In this document: positions 34,651 to 43,814 of the stretch, piece after piece
Layout of the letters: each line of letters opens with the position of its first letter
Position numbering within the stretch: position 1 is the stretch's first letter
Assembly (NCBI GenBank): GCA_040753075.1
Contig: JBFMHA010000010.1
Coordinates: 1 to 64,000 of the forward strand
Origin: UBA6814 sp040753075
Lineage (GTDB): Bacteria > Desulfobacterota > Desulfovibrionia > Desulfovibrionales > Desulfovibrionaceae
Direction of reading: 5' to 3'
Length of the DNA stretch: 64,000 nt
Position numbers and translations under genes: made by a program
Notes under the pieces: generated by a model
The model's database searches: none
Seen by the model: the letters and a program-made list of their open reading frames with translations, nothing else
What the model was told of the DNA's origin: nothing

Positions 34651-35940
34651 TCAGCCGCCGAGGGCGAAGCTCTCGAACTCCGCGCGGGCCTGGGCCTGGG
34701 CCTCCTGGCGGATGGCGTTGACCGCCTCGAACTCCTCCAGGAGCAGCCCCACCACCGCGGAGTCCAGGGACCGGTTGTGGACCATGTCCCGGAGCACCGC
34801 CAGAGCCCCCTCCCTGCTCATGCCCAGGCGGTAGGGCCGGTCCTCGGTCAGGGCGGTGAACACGTCGGCCACGGCCATGATCCGGGCCCCCAGCTCCAGG
34901 CCGCGCTTGTCCAGGCCGAACGGGTAGCCCTTGCCGTCCAGGCGCTCGTGATGCGAGGCGGCCCAGTCCTTGACCATCTCCAGCCCGCGCACCTGGCCCA
35001 GGATTTTGTGGGTGTGGCTGGCGTGCTCCATGACCCGGGCGTACTCCTCGGGCGCGAGCTTGCCCGGCTTCTCCAGGATGCTGGCGGGCACCGCCAGCTT
35101 GCCCAGGTCGTGCAGGTCCCCGGCCACCCGCATGAGTTCGCACGCCTGTCCGTCAAATCCCGCCACGTTGCAGAGGGCCACGGCCGTGGCCGCCACGCCC
35201 CGGGAGTGGGTGGCGGTGAACCGGCTGCGGAAGTCGATGATCTGGGAGAAGAGCGCGGTGAAGGCGGAAAGCTCGGCCAGACCCAGCATGCGGTCCGCGG
35301 CGGCGCCCAGGCCGCGCAGGATGCCGAAGAGCTCCGGGGAGTCCAGGTCCTGCCACAGGCCGGCGAACCCGGCCAGGCCGCGCAGGGCCTCCGTATGCTC
35401 CGGGTCGAACTGGCTTCCGGCCTTGGCCGCCACCCGCTCCAGGATCTGCGGGACCTGGGAAGCCGCGGCCTGGTCCCGGCGGCAGGAGGCGTCCACCCGG
35501 TCCGCCAGGTGGATGATCCCGGCCAGGTCCAGGATCCGGGGGTCCTCGTCCAGGGCCGCGACGTCCGCGAACCGGGTATGGTGCCAGCGCACCGCCCGGG
35601 CGATGCGGGTGAATCCGGGGAACTTGAGGAGCAGGCGGTAGCCGGCCTCGGCGTGGAACACCTGGTCGGTCTCGAAGCGCAGGGTGTCCAGCCGGACGTC
35701 CAGGGAGTCGTGGAAGGCGCCGACGTCGTGCACCAGGCCGGCCAGCAGGAGATCGTCCACGTCGGAGCGGGGCAGGCCGAGCTGGGCCCCGAGCCGCACG
35801 GCCAGGTAGGCCACCCGCTTGTGGTGGTCCACCACCGCCGGGCTCACCAGGTCCATGGCCCCGGACAGGCTGCCCAGCAGGTCGATGAGGCTGACCCGGA
35901 TGTCGTTCTCCGGGGCGGGTGCGGAGTCGTTCTGGCTCAT
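34651..35940 (-). CDS. two-HD-domain protein (N-terminal HD, C-terminal HD-GYP-like phosphodiesterase)
   Basis: This 429-residue protein has two HD hydrolase domains. The first (residues about 35-160) has D-H-H-K-R-V-A-Y-L, L-A-G-L-V-H-D-V-G-A and R-W-H-H-T-R-F. The second (about 240-400) has H-S-R-G-V-A, G-D-L-H-D-L-G-K-L-A-V-P, A-S-H-H-E-R-L-D-G-K-G-Y-P-F and D-V-F-T-A-L-T, close to HD-GYP cyclic-di-GMP phosphodiesterases. No receiver or membrane domain is present. ATG 35940 is preferred to 35973 for its M-S-Q start; AAGGAGG lies 15 bp upstream of it, rather far. It is divergent from the NAPRTase gene. Confidence 0.87.
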   Translation of the reverse strand: MSQNDSAPAPENDIRVSLIDLLGSLSGAMDLVSPAVVDHHKRVAYLAVRLGAQLGLPRSDVDDLLLAGLVHDVGAFHDSLDVRLDTLRFETDQVFHAEAGYRLLLKFPGFTRIARAVRWHHTRFADVAALDEDPRILDLAGIIHLADRVDASCRRDQAAASQVPQILERVAAKAGSQFDPEHTEALRGLAGFAGLWQDLDSPELFGILRGLGAAADRMLGLAELSAFTALFSQIIDFRSRFTATHSRGVAATAVALCNVAGFDGQACELMRVAGDLHDLGKLAVPASILEKPGKLAPEEYARVMEHASHTHKILGQVRGLEMVKDWAASHHERLDGKGYPFGLDKRGLELGARIMAVADVFTALTEDRPYRLGMSREGALAVLRDMVHNRSLDSAVVGLLLEEFEAVNAIRQEAQAQARAEFESFALGG

Positions 35941-36092
35941 GTCGCTTTTGCATGCCTCCTTCGCAGCCCGCATGATATGTAAGCAAGGACCGTTTGAAAA
36001 GACCCGGCGGACGCCCTGGAGGATTAAGGATACTCCTGCGGCGCGGACGCGGAGGGTTTGCCGAATCCCGCAACAATCCTTATTCTCATGGC

Positions 36093-37202
36093 ATGAAGCA
36101 GGACCGCTTCGTCCTCCCGGCCTCGCACCGGCCTTACACGGACGCCTACTTCCTCCGCGCCCGGGAGATCCTGGCGGGCGAAGGGCTGAACCCCCGGGTC
36201 ACCATGCAGGTGTTCATCCGGGACGGCCCGGGCCAGGCCGCCGGCCTGGAGGAGGCCGCCGCCGCCCTGGCCGCCTTCACCCCCCTGGCCCGGCGCGGCG
36301 GTTCGGTGCACGGCCTGCCCGAGGGCGCGGAGTATGCGCCCAAGGAAACCCTCATGCGCATCGAGGGTCCGATCCAGGACTTCATCGAACTGGAAACCCT
36401 GTACCTGGGCATCCTCTCCGCAGCCGCCACCCTGGCCAACGGCGAGCCCGCCCCGGATCCCGACGCGGTGCTCGCCAGGGCCCGGGCCATCCGCGAACTG
36501 GCCCCGGACAAGCGGATCATGTATTTCGGGTCCCGGCACTGGCGCTGGGACCTGGACGAGGCCCTCTCCCGGGCCGCGGTCCAGGGCGGCTTCGACGCCT
36601 GCTCCACCGACGCCGGGGCCAGGGCCGCGGGGCTGCCGGGCGGGGTGGGCACCATCCCCCACGCCCTGGTCCTGTGCATGGCCCACGCCCACGGGCGGGA
36701 GCGGGCCACGGCCGAGTCGACGCTGGCCTTCCACCGCCACGTGGACCCGGCCGCCCCGCGCATCGCCCTGGTGGACACCTTCTGCCGGGAGATCGACGAC
36801 ACCCTGGCCTGCGCCCGGCGCCTGGGCCGGGACCTCTGGGGCGTGCGCCTGGACACCGCCGGCGAGGCCATGGCCCAGGGCTCCCCGGCCTTCGACGGCC
36901 GCAGGTACTGGACCGGACCGGGCGTGACCGTGGAGTTGACCCGCGCCGTGCGCCGCGCCCTGGACGAGAGCGGCTTCGGCCACGTGCGCATCGTCCTGTC
37001 CAGCGGCTTCGGCTCCCTGGAGAAGCTGGCCGCCTTCCGCGAGGCGGAGGAGCGGAGCGGCCGGCTGTTCGACGCCCTGGGCGTCGGCGGCCTGTACGAG
37101 TCCCGGGCGGCCACCGCGGACATCGTGCGGGTGGAGGGCCGGCCCCTGGCCAAGACCGGCCGCGTCGACTCCCCCAACCCCCGGCTGATCCGCTACCTGT
37201 GA
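36093..37202 (+). CDS. pncB: nicotinate phosphoribosyltransferase
   Basis: This is a 369-residue type II phosphoribosyltransferase making nicotinate mononucleotide from nicotinate and PRPP. Signatures: Y-T-D-A-Y-F near the N-terminus, then F-G-S-R-H-W-R, A-C-S-T-D-A-G-A-R and G-T-I-P-H-A-L-V, and L-S-S-G-F-G near residue 305. It is shorter than the E. coli enzyme, as usual for this branch. The next gene, nicotinamidase, supplies its substrate 11 bp downstream. ATG 36093 has no strong ribosome site. Confidence 0.93.
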   Translation: MKQDRFVLPASHRPYTDAYFLRAREILAGEGLNPRVTMQVFIRDGPGQAAGLEEAAAALAAFTPLARRGGSVHGLPEGAEYAPKETLMRIEGPIQDFIELETLYLGILSAAATLANGEPAPDPDAVLARARAIRELAPDKRIMYFGSRHWRWDLDEALSRAAVQGGFDACSTDAGARAAGLPGGVGTIPHALVLCMAHAHGRERATAESTLAFHRHVDPAAPRIALVDTFCREIDDTLACARRLGRDLWGVRLDTAGEAMAQGSPAFDGRRYWTGPGVTVELTRAVRRALDESGFGHVRIVLSSGFGSLEKLAAFREAEERSGRLFDALGVGGLYESRAATADIVRVEGRPLAKTGRVDSPNPRLIRYL

Positions 37203-37213
37203 GGAGGCCCGCC

Positions 37214-37759
37214 ATGCACGGACTGCTCATCGTGGACATGCTCAACGACTTCGTGCACCCCGATGGCGCGCTGAGCGTGCCCGGGGCCCAGGCCTGCATC
37301 GCGCCGGTCGCCGCCCTGGCCGCGGAGTTCCGGCGGCGCGGCCTGCCCGTGGTCTACACCTGCGACGCCCATGCGCCCGACGATCCCGAATTCGCGGACT
37401 GGCCGCCGCACTGCGTCAAGGGCGGCTGGGGCGCGGCCGTTGTCCCGGGCCTCGAGCCCGCGGCCGGCGACCTGGTGATCGAGAAGCGGCACATCGCCCA
37501 CTTCGACCGCTACGGGGTGGGCGAGGCTTTCCGAGCGCGCGGCGTCACCGACCTGGCGGTGGCGGGCGTGGCCGCCGAGTACTGCGTCCTGGCCGCGGCG
37601 CTGGAGGCCCGCGGCCAGGGCTTCGGCGTGACCCTGGCCGTGGACGGGGTGGCCGGGGTGGAGAAGACGCCCGGCGACACGGAGCGCGCCCTGGAGCGGA
37701 TGCGCTCCGCCGGGGTCCGCCTCGCCCCCTCGGCCGAGATCGCGGCCGGGCTCCCCTGA
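37214..37759 (+). CDS. pncA: nicotinamidase-like isochorismatase-family hydrolase
   Basis: This 181-residue protein belongs to the isochorismatase-like family. The catalytic triad fits nicotinamidase: Asp8 in V-D-M-L-N-D-F, Lys in I-E-K-R-H near residue 95 and Cys in A-A-E-Y-C-V near residue 122. It would hydrolyse nicotinamide to nicotinate, and its neighbour makes NaMN, so the pair is a two-gene NAD salvage operon. Metal-binding D-A-H-A-P-D-D-P-E is near residue 55. A GAGGAGG site precedes the ATG. Confidence 0.87.
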   Translation: MHGLLIVDMLNDFVHPDGALSVPGAQACIAPVAALAAEFRRRGLPVVYTCDAHAPDDPEFADWPPHCVKGGWGAAVVPGLEPAAGDLVIEKRHIAHFDRYGVGEAFRARGVTDLAVAGVAAEYCVLAAALEARGQGFGVTLAVDGVAGVEKTPGDTERALERMRSAGVRLAPSAEIAAGLP

Positions 37760-38064
37760 CCGGCGGCCGAAGAGGCCGTCCCGGGGGACAACCGCCCGTC
37801 GCCGCAGACTGAATGCGGCGACGCGCCCGGACCGCCCGCCCTTTTCCGCGCACCCCGATGCGACCCGCCGCCCCCGGGGCGCGGAACGCCGCCAGACGGC
37901 GGCCTCCCGGCCCCGGCCCCCGCCTGCCGGGAGCCCGGCGACCCCGCCCGCATTGCCCCTTGCCCCTCCCTTCCCGGTCTGTTACAGCCCTGGACGGCGC
38001 AGTCGCGCCGCGGATTTCCCGGCCCCAGGCCCACATACCACAACGCACGAAGGAGTGGCTGGTC
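37760..38064. other. 305-bp gap before the ABC transporter, no gene seen
   Basis: Extremely GC-rich; I see no convincing ORF or promoter except CCACATACCACA just before the RBS of the binding-protein gene. The same CCACATACCACA occurs in front of the bd-like operon (13669-13680) but on the opposite relative strand. Confidence 0.4.
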
Positions 38065-38811
38065 ATGAAACGCATTCTTCTCCTCTCCCTGGCTGTCTTC
38101 CTGCTGGCCGCCGGCAGCGCGCTGGCGTCGGACAAGGTCGTGGTGAACGGCATCGACGGCGGCGGGTTCCCGCCCTACGCCTACGTGGACAAGGACGGCA
38201 AGACCGTGGGCTTCGACGTGGAGGCCATGGAGTGGATCGGCAAGAAGCTGGGCTTCAAGGTCAAGCACCAGCCCATCGAGTGGGACGCCATCATCCCGGC
38301 CCTGACCGCCAAGAAGATCGACTGCATCGCCTCGGGCATGAGCGCCACCGAGGAGCGGGCCAAGATCGTCAACTTCACCATCCCCTACTACACCGTGACC
38401 CAGGTGCTGGTGGTCAAGGCCGACAACGCCATGACCCTGGACCAGATGCTGAAGTCCGGCAAGAAGATCGGCGTGCAGCGCGGCACCGTGACCAACAAGC
38501 TGCTCAAGGACCTGGCCGCCAACCCCGCCTACAAGTTCGAGGTGGTCGAGTACGACTCCACCGACCTGTCCATTGCCGACCTGCCCACCGGCCGCATCGA
38601 GGGCTCGGGCATGGACTCCACCATCGCCAAGGACATGCTCAAGAAGCCCGGCTTCAAGGTCGCCGGCACCTTCGACGCCAAGCCCGAGAACTACGCCTAC
38701 GCCGTGCGCAAGGACGACAAGGAGCTCCTGGAGACCCTGAACAAGGGCCTCAAGATGCTCATGGCCGACCCCTTCTGGAACGAGCTCAAGAAGAAGTACG
38801 ACGTGGACTAG
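38065..38811 (+). CDS. amino-acid ABC transporter substrate-binding protein
   Basis: This is a 248-residue periplasmic binding protein of the polar amino acid family (SBP_bac_3). Residues 1-22 are a signal peptide ending G-S-A-L-A. The mature part begins K-V-V-V-N-G-I-D-G-G-G-F-P-P-Y and has G-F-D-V-E-A-M-E-W-I-G-K-K-L-G, the W-D-A-I-I-P-A-L segment and G-V-Q-R-G-T-V-T-N near residue 140. An AAGGAG lies in front of the ATG. It is followed by a hairpin and then the permease and ATPase genes, so it is usually made in excess of them. Confidence 0.95.
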   Translation: MKRILLLSLAVFLLAAGSALASDKVVVNGIDGGGFPPYAYVDKDGKTVGFDVEAMEWIGKKLGFKVKHQPIEWDAIIPALTAKKIDCIASGMSATEERAKIVNFTIPYYTVTQVLVVKADNAMTLDQMLKSGKKIGVQRGTVTNKLLKDLAANPAYKFEVVEYDSTDLSIADLPTGRIEGSGMDSTIAKDMLKKPGFKVAGTFDAKPENYAYAVRKDDKELLETLNKGLKMLMADPFWNELKKKYDVD

Positions 38812-38829
38812 TCCGGCTCCGTCAGCCAG

Positions 38830-38879
38830 AGGCCCGAAAGCTTCCGGCCCCGGAATCCCGGACGGAAGCTTTCGGGCCT
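38830..38879 (+). terminator. 17-bp hairpin between binding protein and permease
   Basis: A perfect 17-bp stem (AGGCCCGAAAGCTTCCG with its complement) and a 16-base loop lie 18 bp after the binding-protein stop, followed by TTCCTCCG. It probably ends most transcripts, protects the upstream mRNA and lets the permease genes be read at a lower level. Confidence 0.75.
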
Positions 38880-38923
38880 TTCCTCCGTTTTGGGGACCCT
38901 GAAAACCGACCTCAGAGAACGCC

Positions 38924-39616
38924 GTGCCCGACATCCTCACCGCCATCTGGGAAGCCCTGCCCTTCATGCTCTCCGGGGCCTGGGTCAACGCCGTGCTCAT
39001 CGTGGCGGCCATGCTCCTGGGCCTGGCCCTGGGCGTGCCCCTGGCCGTGGGCCAGGTCTACGGGGGCCGCCCGCTGCGCCGGCTGGTCCAGCTCTACGTC
39101 TGGGCCTTCCGCGGCGTGCCCATCCTGGTCCAGCTCTACCTGTTCTATTTCGGCATCCTGTCCTGGCTGTCCAGCATCCCCTGGCTGGGCTGGGCCCACC
39201 TGGAGAGCCCCTTCCTGGCCGCGGCGCTGGTCCTGGGCCTGACCAGCGCGGCCTACCAGTCGCAGATCTTCCGGGGAGCCATCCTCTCCCTGCCCGCGGG
39301 CCAGCTCAAGGCCGCCCGCGCCCTGGGCATGAGCGACTTCACCGCGGTGACCACCATCATCCTGCCCCAGGCCCTGCGCCTGTCCATCCCGGGCTGGTCC
39401 AACGAATACTCCATCCTGCTCAAGGACTCGGCCCTGGCCTTCTCGGTGGGGGTCATGGAGGTCATGAGCCGCACCCGGGCGGTGGCGTCCGCCACCCACC
39501 AGCCCCTGCCCCTGTCCATCCTGGCCGGGGTCATCTTCTTCGCCCTCACCTGGGTGGGGGTCAAGGCCCTGCTCGCCCTGGAAAAGAAGGTCCGCATCCC
39601 GGGCTATTCGCATTAG
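38924..39616 (+). CDS. amino-acid ABC transporter permease
   Basis: This 230-residue inner-membrane permease has five to six hydrophobic helices and the HisM/GlnP-type EAA loop: L-P-A-G-Q-L-K-A-A-R-A-L-G-M-S. It also has the early F-R-G-V-P-I-L-V-Q-L motif. Start is GTG 38924. It pairs with the second permease at 40394 around the shared ATPase, giving a heterodimeric importer for a polar amino acid. Confidence 0.94.
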   Translation: MPDILTAIWEALPFMLSGAWVNAVLIVAAMLLGLALGVPLAVGQVYGGRPLRRLVQLYVWAFRGVPILVQLYLFYFGILSWLSSIPWLGWAHLESPFLAAALVLGLTSAAYQSQIFRGAILSLPAGQLKAARALGMSDFTAVTTIILPQALRLSIPGWSNEYSILLKDSALAFSVGVMEVMSRTRAVASATHQPLPLSILAGVIFFALTWVGVKALLALEKKVRIPGYSH

Positions 39617-39626
39617 AGGACCACTC

Positions 39627-40394
39627 ATGAACAATTCCGACATCATCCTCCGGGTGGAGGGCCTGTCCAAGGCCTTCGGCGACAAGCCCGTGCTCACCGA
39701 CGCCAGCTTCACCCAGCGCCGCGGCACCCTCAAGGTCCTGGTGGGTCCCTCGGGCGGCGGCAAGAGCACGCTCCTGCAGTGCATCAACTACCTCATCCAC
39801 CCGGACCAGGGACGGGTGTGGCTGGCCGGTCGGGAGATCAATCCCCGCAACCGCCGCGAGCTTTCCGCCTACCGCCAGGAAGTGGGCATGATCTTCCAGG
39901 ATTTCAACCTGTTCGACCACCTGAACGCCCTGGAGAACGTGCGCATCGCCCTGCTCAAGGTCAAGGGCATGGCCAAGGCCGAGGCCACCGCGCGGGCCCA
40001 GCAGGAGCTGGCCCGGGTGGGACTTTCCAAGAAGTCCGACCTCTACCCGGCCCAGCTCTCGGGCGGCCAGAAGCAGCGGGTATCCATCGCCCGGGCCCTG
40101 GCCATGGACCCCAAGGTCCTGCTCCTGGACGAGCCCACCTCGGCCCTTGACCCGGAGCTCATCGGCGAGGTGCTCTCGGTCATCAAGGACCTGGCCCAGG
40201 CCGGCATGACCATGATCATGGCCACCCACCAGATCAGCTTCGCCGCGCCCCTGGCCGACGAGTTCCTGTTCATGGAGAAGGGCCGCATCGTGGAGCACGG
40301 CTCCCCGGCCGAACTGCTGGGCCGCAACTGCTCCTCCCGCACCCAGGCCTTCTGCTCCAAGCTCTCGGAGCTGGCCGGGGACACGGGGTCCTGA
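39627..40394 (+). CDS. amino-acid ABC transporter ATP-binding protein
   Basis: This 255-residue ATPase has Walker A G-P-S-G-G-G-K-S-T, the signature L-S-G-G-Q-K-Q-R, Walker B V-L-L-L-D-E-P-T-S-A-L-D and the switch His in A-T-H-Q. Subfamily resembles GlnQ/HisP. It ends D-T-G-S with TGA overlapping the ATG of the second permease (ATGA at 40394). Confidence 0.96.
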   Translation: MNNSDIILRVEGLSKAFGDKPVLTDASFTQRRGTLKVLVGPSGGGKSTLLQCINYLIHPDQGRVWLAGREINPRNRRELSAYRQEVGMIFQDFNLFDHLNALENVRIALLKVKGMAKAEATARAQQELARVGLSKKSDLYPAQLSGGQKQRVSIARALAMDPKVLLLDEPTSALDPELIGEVLSVIKDLAQAGMTMIMATHQISFAAPLADEFLFMEKGRIVEHGSPAELLGRNCSSRTQAFCSKLSELAGDTGS

Positions 40395-41143
40395 TGGACG
40401 ATACCCTCAGCTTCCTGGTCGAAAGGGTGGTCCCCGGCCTGAACCTGGGCCTCTGGGCCACGGTGCAGCTGGCCGTGCCCTCGGCCATCTTCGGCCTGCT
40501 GGCCGGCATCGCGGTGGGCGTGATCCGGGTCTACGGCCCCCGGCCCGCCCAGCGCCTGGCCAACGGCTACGTGGCCCTGTTCCGGGGCACCCCCCTGGTG
40601 GTGCAGCTCTTCTGCTGGTATTTCGGCCTGCCCCAGATCTGCCTGTTCATCGAGGGCCTGCCCCCGGTCATGTCCGCGCTGAACGCCGCGGGACTGGCCT
40701 GGGTCCCCCGGCTCCTGGTGCTCTCGCCCATGGGCGCGGCCATCCTGGGCTTCGCGCTGTGCAGCGGGGCCTACCATTCCGAGTACGTGCGGGGCGGGCT
40801 CATGTCCATCCGCGCCGGCCAGGTCAAGGCCGCCCAGGCCCTGGGCATGAGCCCCTGGCAGACCGTGCTGCACGTGGTCCTGCCCCAGGCCGTGCGCCGC
40901 GCCCTGCCCGGCTGCGGCAACGAGATCATCTACCTCGTCAAGTACTCCTCCCTGGCCTCGGTCATCACCGTCAACGAACTGACCGGCACGGCACGGGGCA
41001 TCGCCAAGGCCACCTGGCGCAACACCGAGGTGTTCTTCGCCGTGGGCGTCTACTACCTGCTGCTGGTGACCCTGGCCACCTTCATCCTGGGCTGGGTCGA
41101 GGAGCGTCTCTCCCTGCCCGGCTTCGAACGTCGGCGGGAGTAA
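40394..41143 (+). CDS. amino-acid ABC transporter permease, second subunit
   Basis: This 249-residue permease has the F-R-G-T-P-L-V-V-Q-L motif and the EAA loop R-A-G-Q-V-K-A-A-Q-A-L-G-M-S, like the other subunit. It is translationally coupled to the ATPase and lies 3 bp upstream of the oxidase gene, so transport and catabolic genes form one unit. Confidence 0.94.
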   Translation: MDDTLSFLVERVVPGLNLGLWATVQLAVPSAIFGLLAGIAVGVIRVYGPRPAQRLANGYVALFRGTPLVVQLFCWYFGLPQICLFIEGLPPVMSALNAAGLAWVPRLLVLSPMGAAILGFALCSGAYHSEYVRGGLMSIRAGQVKAAQALGMSPWQTVLHVVLPQAVRRALPGCGNEIIYLVKYSSLASVITVNELTGTARGIAKATWRNTEVFFAVGVYYLLLVTLATFILGWVEERLSLPGFERRRE

Positions 41144-41146
41144 CGC

Positions 41147-42541
41147 ATGTCCCGATTCGCCACCCTGGATTCCGGCCTCCTGGAGGAAATCCGCGCCGCC
41201 GTGGGCCGCGAGGCGGTCCTGACCGCGGACGCGGACCTGGACGCCGCCTCGGCCGACGCCACCACCGAACGCCGGAGACCCGAGGCCGTGGTGCGGGCCG
41301 CCAGCGCGGAGCAGGTCTCCGCCCTGCTGCGCCTGGCCAACGCCCGGCGTTTTCCCGTCACCCCCCGGGGCACGGGCACCGGCCTGGCCGGCGGCGCCCT
41401 GGCGACCCACGGCGGGGTGGTGCTGGACCTCACGGCCATGGACGAACTCGCCATCGAGCCGGCCAACCTGCTGGCCGTGGCCGGACCCGGCGCGCTCACC
41501 CAGGCCCTGCGCCAGGAGGCCGAGAAGCACGGCCTGTTCTACCCGCCCGACCCGGCCAGCCTCAAGGAGAGCACCCTGGGCGGCAACGCGGCCACCAACG
41601 CCGGCGGCCCGGCCTGCGTGAAGTACGGGGTCACCAAGAACTACGTGCTCGGCCTGGAGGCGGTGCTGCCCACCGGCGAGATCGTTTCCTGTGGAACACG
41701 AACCCGCAAGGGCGTGGTGGGCTACGACCTGGCCTCGCTCCTGGTGGGCAGCGAGGGCACCCTGGGCGTCATCACCAAGCTGTATCTCAAGCTCATCCCC
41801 CTGCCCCGGGCGGTGCAGACCCAGGTGGCGGTCTTCCCCAGCCTGGCCGCGGCCATCGGCGGGGTCGCCGACATCATGGCCGGAGGCTGCTGCCCCTCGG
41901 CCTGCGAGTTCCTGGACCCCCGCTGCCTGGCCCTGGTGGGCGACCTGCTGCCCTTCGGCGACCTGCCCCGGGGCGCATCCCTGCTGTTGCTGGAGACCGA
42001 CGGCTCGGCCGAGGCCGCGGCCGCGGACATGGCCCTGGTCAGCGAGGTCTGCAGGAAGTCCGGGGCCTTGCACCTGCTGCCCGCAAGCGGGCCGGCCGAG
42101 CGGGAAACCCTGTGGAGCGTGCGCCGCCAGGTGAGCCTCCGCATCCACGAGGCCTGGCCGGTCTACGTGCCCGAGGACGTGGTGCTCCCCTTGGCCGAAA
42201 TCGCCGGATTCGTAGCTGAACTGCCTGAACATGAAAGGGAGTTCGGCCTCACCATCTACGCCTTCGGCCATGCCGGCGACGGCAACATCCACCTGAACAT
42301 CACCGCCCCGGACCGCTCCACCATGGACAAGGTGGAGGAAGGGACCGTGGCCCTGCTCAGGCGCGTGCTGGAGCTGGGCGGCACCATGAGCGGCGAGCAC
42401 GGCATCGGCTTCACCAAGCAGCGGTTCCTGGGCCTGGAGCTGTCCCCGGCCTCCATGCGCGCCCAGGCGGCCATCAAGCGCGTTCTGGACCCCAACGGCA
42501 TCCTGAACCCGGGCAAGCTGTTCGACGAGGACCCCGCATGA
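41147..42541 (+). CDS. FAD-linked 2-hydroxyacid oxidase/dehydrogenase (GlcD/D-lactate dehydrogenase type)
   Basis: This is a 464-residue member of the FAD_binding_4 / FAD-oxidase C family. The FAD domain has P-R-G-T-G-T-G-L-A-G-G-A near residue 73, S-T-L-G-G-N-A-A-T-N-A-G-G near 143 and V-G-S-E-G-T-L-G near 199. The C-terminal substrate domain has Y-A-F-G-H-A-G-D-G-N-I-H-L-N and S-G-E-H-G-I-G-F-T-K, which place the metal and catalytic His residues. It oxidises a D-2-hydroxyacid such as glycolate or D-lactate to a 2-oxoacid; the exact acid is unknown. Its ATG is 3 bp after the permease stop and its own stop overlaps the aminotransferase start. Confidence 0.93.
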   Translation: MSRFATLDSGLLEEIRAAVGREAVLTADADLDAASADATTERRRPEAVVRAASAEQVSALLRLANARRFPVTPRGTGTGLAGGALATHGGVVLDLTAMDELAIEPANLLAVAGPGALTQALRQEAEKHGLFYPPDPASLKESTLGGNAATNAGGPACVKYGVTKNYVLGLEAVLPTGEIVSCGTRTRKGVVGYDLASLLVGSEGTLGVITKLYLKLIPLPRAVQTQVAVFPSLAAAIGGVADIMAGGCCPSACEFLDPRCLALVGDLLPFGDLPRGASLLLLETDGSAEAAAADMALVSEVCRKSGALHLLPASGPAERETLWSVRRQVSLRIHEAWPVYVPEDVVLPLAEIAGFVAELPEHEREFGLTIYAFGHAGDGNIHLNITAPDRSTMDKVEEGTVALLRRVLELGGTMSGEHGIGFTKQRFLGLELSPASMRAQAAIKRVLDPNGILNPGKLFDEDPA

Positions 42542-43707
42542 CCCCGCCCATCTCCCGCCGCGTGCAGGGCGTCAAGATTTCCGCCACCAAGCTCATGCCC
42601 ATGCTGGCCGCGGCCTCGGGCCGGCAGTGCGTGTCCCTGGGCCAGGGCGTGCCCTCCTTCGCCAACCCGCCGCACGTGGTCGACGCCCTGTGCGCCCGGC
42701 TGCGCAGCGAGCCGGCCACGGGCAAGTATTCCCTGCAGCCCGGGGACCCGGCCCTGCGCCGGGCCTGCGCCGGCCTCCTGGCCCGGGAGAAGGGCCTGGA
42801 CGCCAACCCGGACACCGAGATCGCCGTCACCGTGGGCGCCATGGAAGCCCTGCTCATGGCCATGCTCACCCTGGTGGACCAGGGGGACGAGGTCATCATC
42901 CCCGCGCCCTGCTACCCCTCCCACGTGGAGCAGGTGCTCCTGGCCGAGGGCCGGCCCGTCTTCGTCCCCCTGCGGCCCGACTGGTCCCTGGACCCGGACG
43001 CCCTGGCCCGGGCGTTCACCCCCCGCACCCGGGCACTGATCCTCTGCAACCCGTCCAACCCCACGGGCGGGGTGTACAGCGACGAGGACGTGCGCGCCGC
43101 CGCCGCACTGTGCGTCGAACACAACGTCACGCTCATCACGGACGAAACGTATGACGCCCTGGTGTACGGACGTCCGAAACCCTTGAGTCCCGCGACGTTG
43201 CCGGGCATGCGGGACCGGGTGGTGGCGGTGTACAGCTTCTCCAAGCGCTTCGCCCTCACCGGCTGGCGGGTGGGGTTCTGCTTTGCCGCGGCCCCGCTCC
43301 TGGACCAGATGCTCAAGGTGCACGACTGCACCGCCATCTGCGCCCCCACTCCGGCCCAGGCCGCGGCCCTGGCCGCGCTGGAGGGGCCCCAGGACTACTT
43401 CGAGGACCTGCTCGCCGCCCTGGGCCGCCGCCGCGACCTGGCCTGCGCCCGGCTGGACGCCCTGGCCCCGAACTTCACCTACGTGCGGCCTGAGGGGGCG
43501 TTCTACATCATGGCCCGACACCACTTCACCGACGCCCCGTCGCAGGAGGTGGCCGAGCGCCTCATCCGCGAGGCCGGGGTCATCACCATCCCCGGCGGCG
43601 CCTTCGGCCCCGGCGGCGAGGGCCGCCTCCGCCTCTCCTTCGGCGGCGACGAGGCCGAGATCACCGAAGCCTTTGATCGCATCGAGGGATGGTTGAAGCA
43701 GACCTGA
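42538..43707 (+). CDS. class I/II PLP-dependent aminotransferase
   Basis: This is a 389-residue fold-type I aminotransferase. Motifs: L-G-Q-G-V-P-S-F, N-P-S-N-P-T-G-G-V-Y, D-E-T-Y-D-A-L and the PLP lysine in Y-S-F-S-K-R-F-A-L-T-G-W-R-V-G near residue 230, with the C-terminal R-L-R-L-S-F. Family covers aspartate, aromatic and methionine-type transaminases. Placed at the end of an amino-acid importer operon after an oxidase, it could interconvert the imported amino acid and its 2-oxoacid. The TGA of the oxidase overlaps its ATG. Confidence 0.94.
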   Translation: MTPPISRRVQGVKISATKLMPMLAAASGRQCVSLGQGVPSFANPPHVVDALCARLRSEPATGKYSLQPGDPALRRACAGLLAREKGLDANPDTEIAVTVGAMEALLMAMLTLVDQGDEVIIPAPCYPSHVEQVLLAEGRPVFVPLRPDWSLDPDALARAFTPRTRALILCNPSNPTGGVYSDEDVRAAAALCVEHNVTLITDETYDALVYGRPKPLSPATLPGMRDRVVAVYSFSKRFALTGWRVGFCFAAAPLLDQMLKVHDCTAICAPTPAQAAALAALEGPQDYFEDLLAALGRRRDLACARLDALAPNFTYVRPEGAFYIMARHHFTDAPSQEVAERLIREAGVITIPGGAFGPGGEGRLRLSFGGDEAEITEAFDRIEGWLKQT

Positions 43708-43814
43708 CCGCTGCGCCCCACCAGGGCGTGAGGCCATGTGGCCTCCCGGCGGGCTCAAGGACCGGCGGCCCTTGAGAATCCCCATTGATAAGGTCCAGGG
43801 GATTATCCCCTGGC

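Noticed and set aside
37760..38064. A further short gene before the ABC transporter
   Set aside because: The frame there is a GC-rich run-on of the binding-protein frame with Pro/Arg-rich low-complexity translation and no ribosome site.
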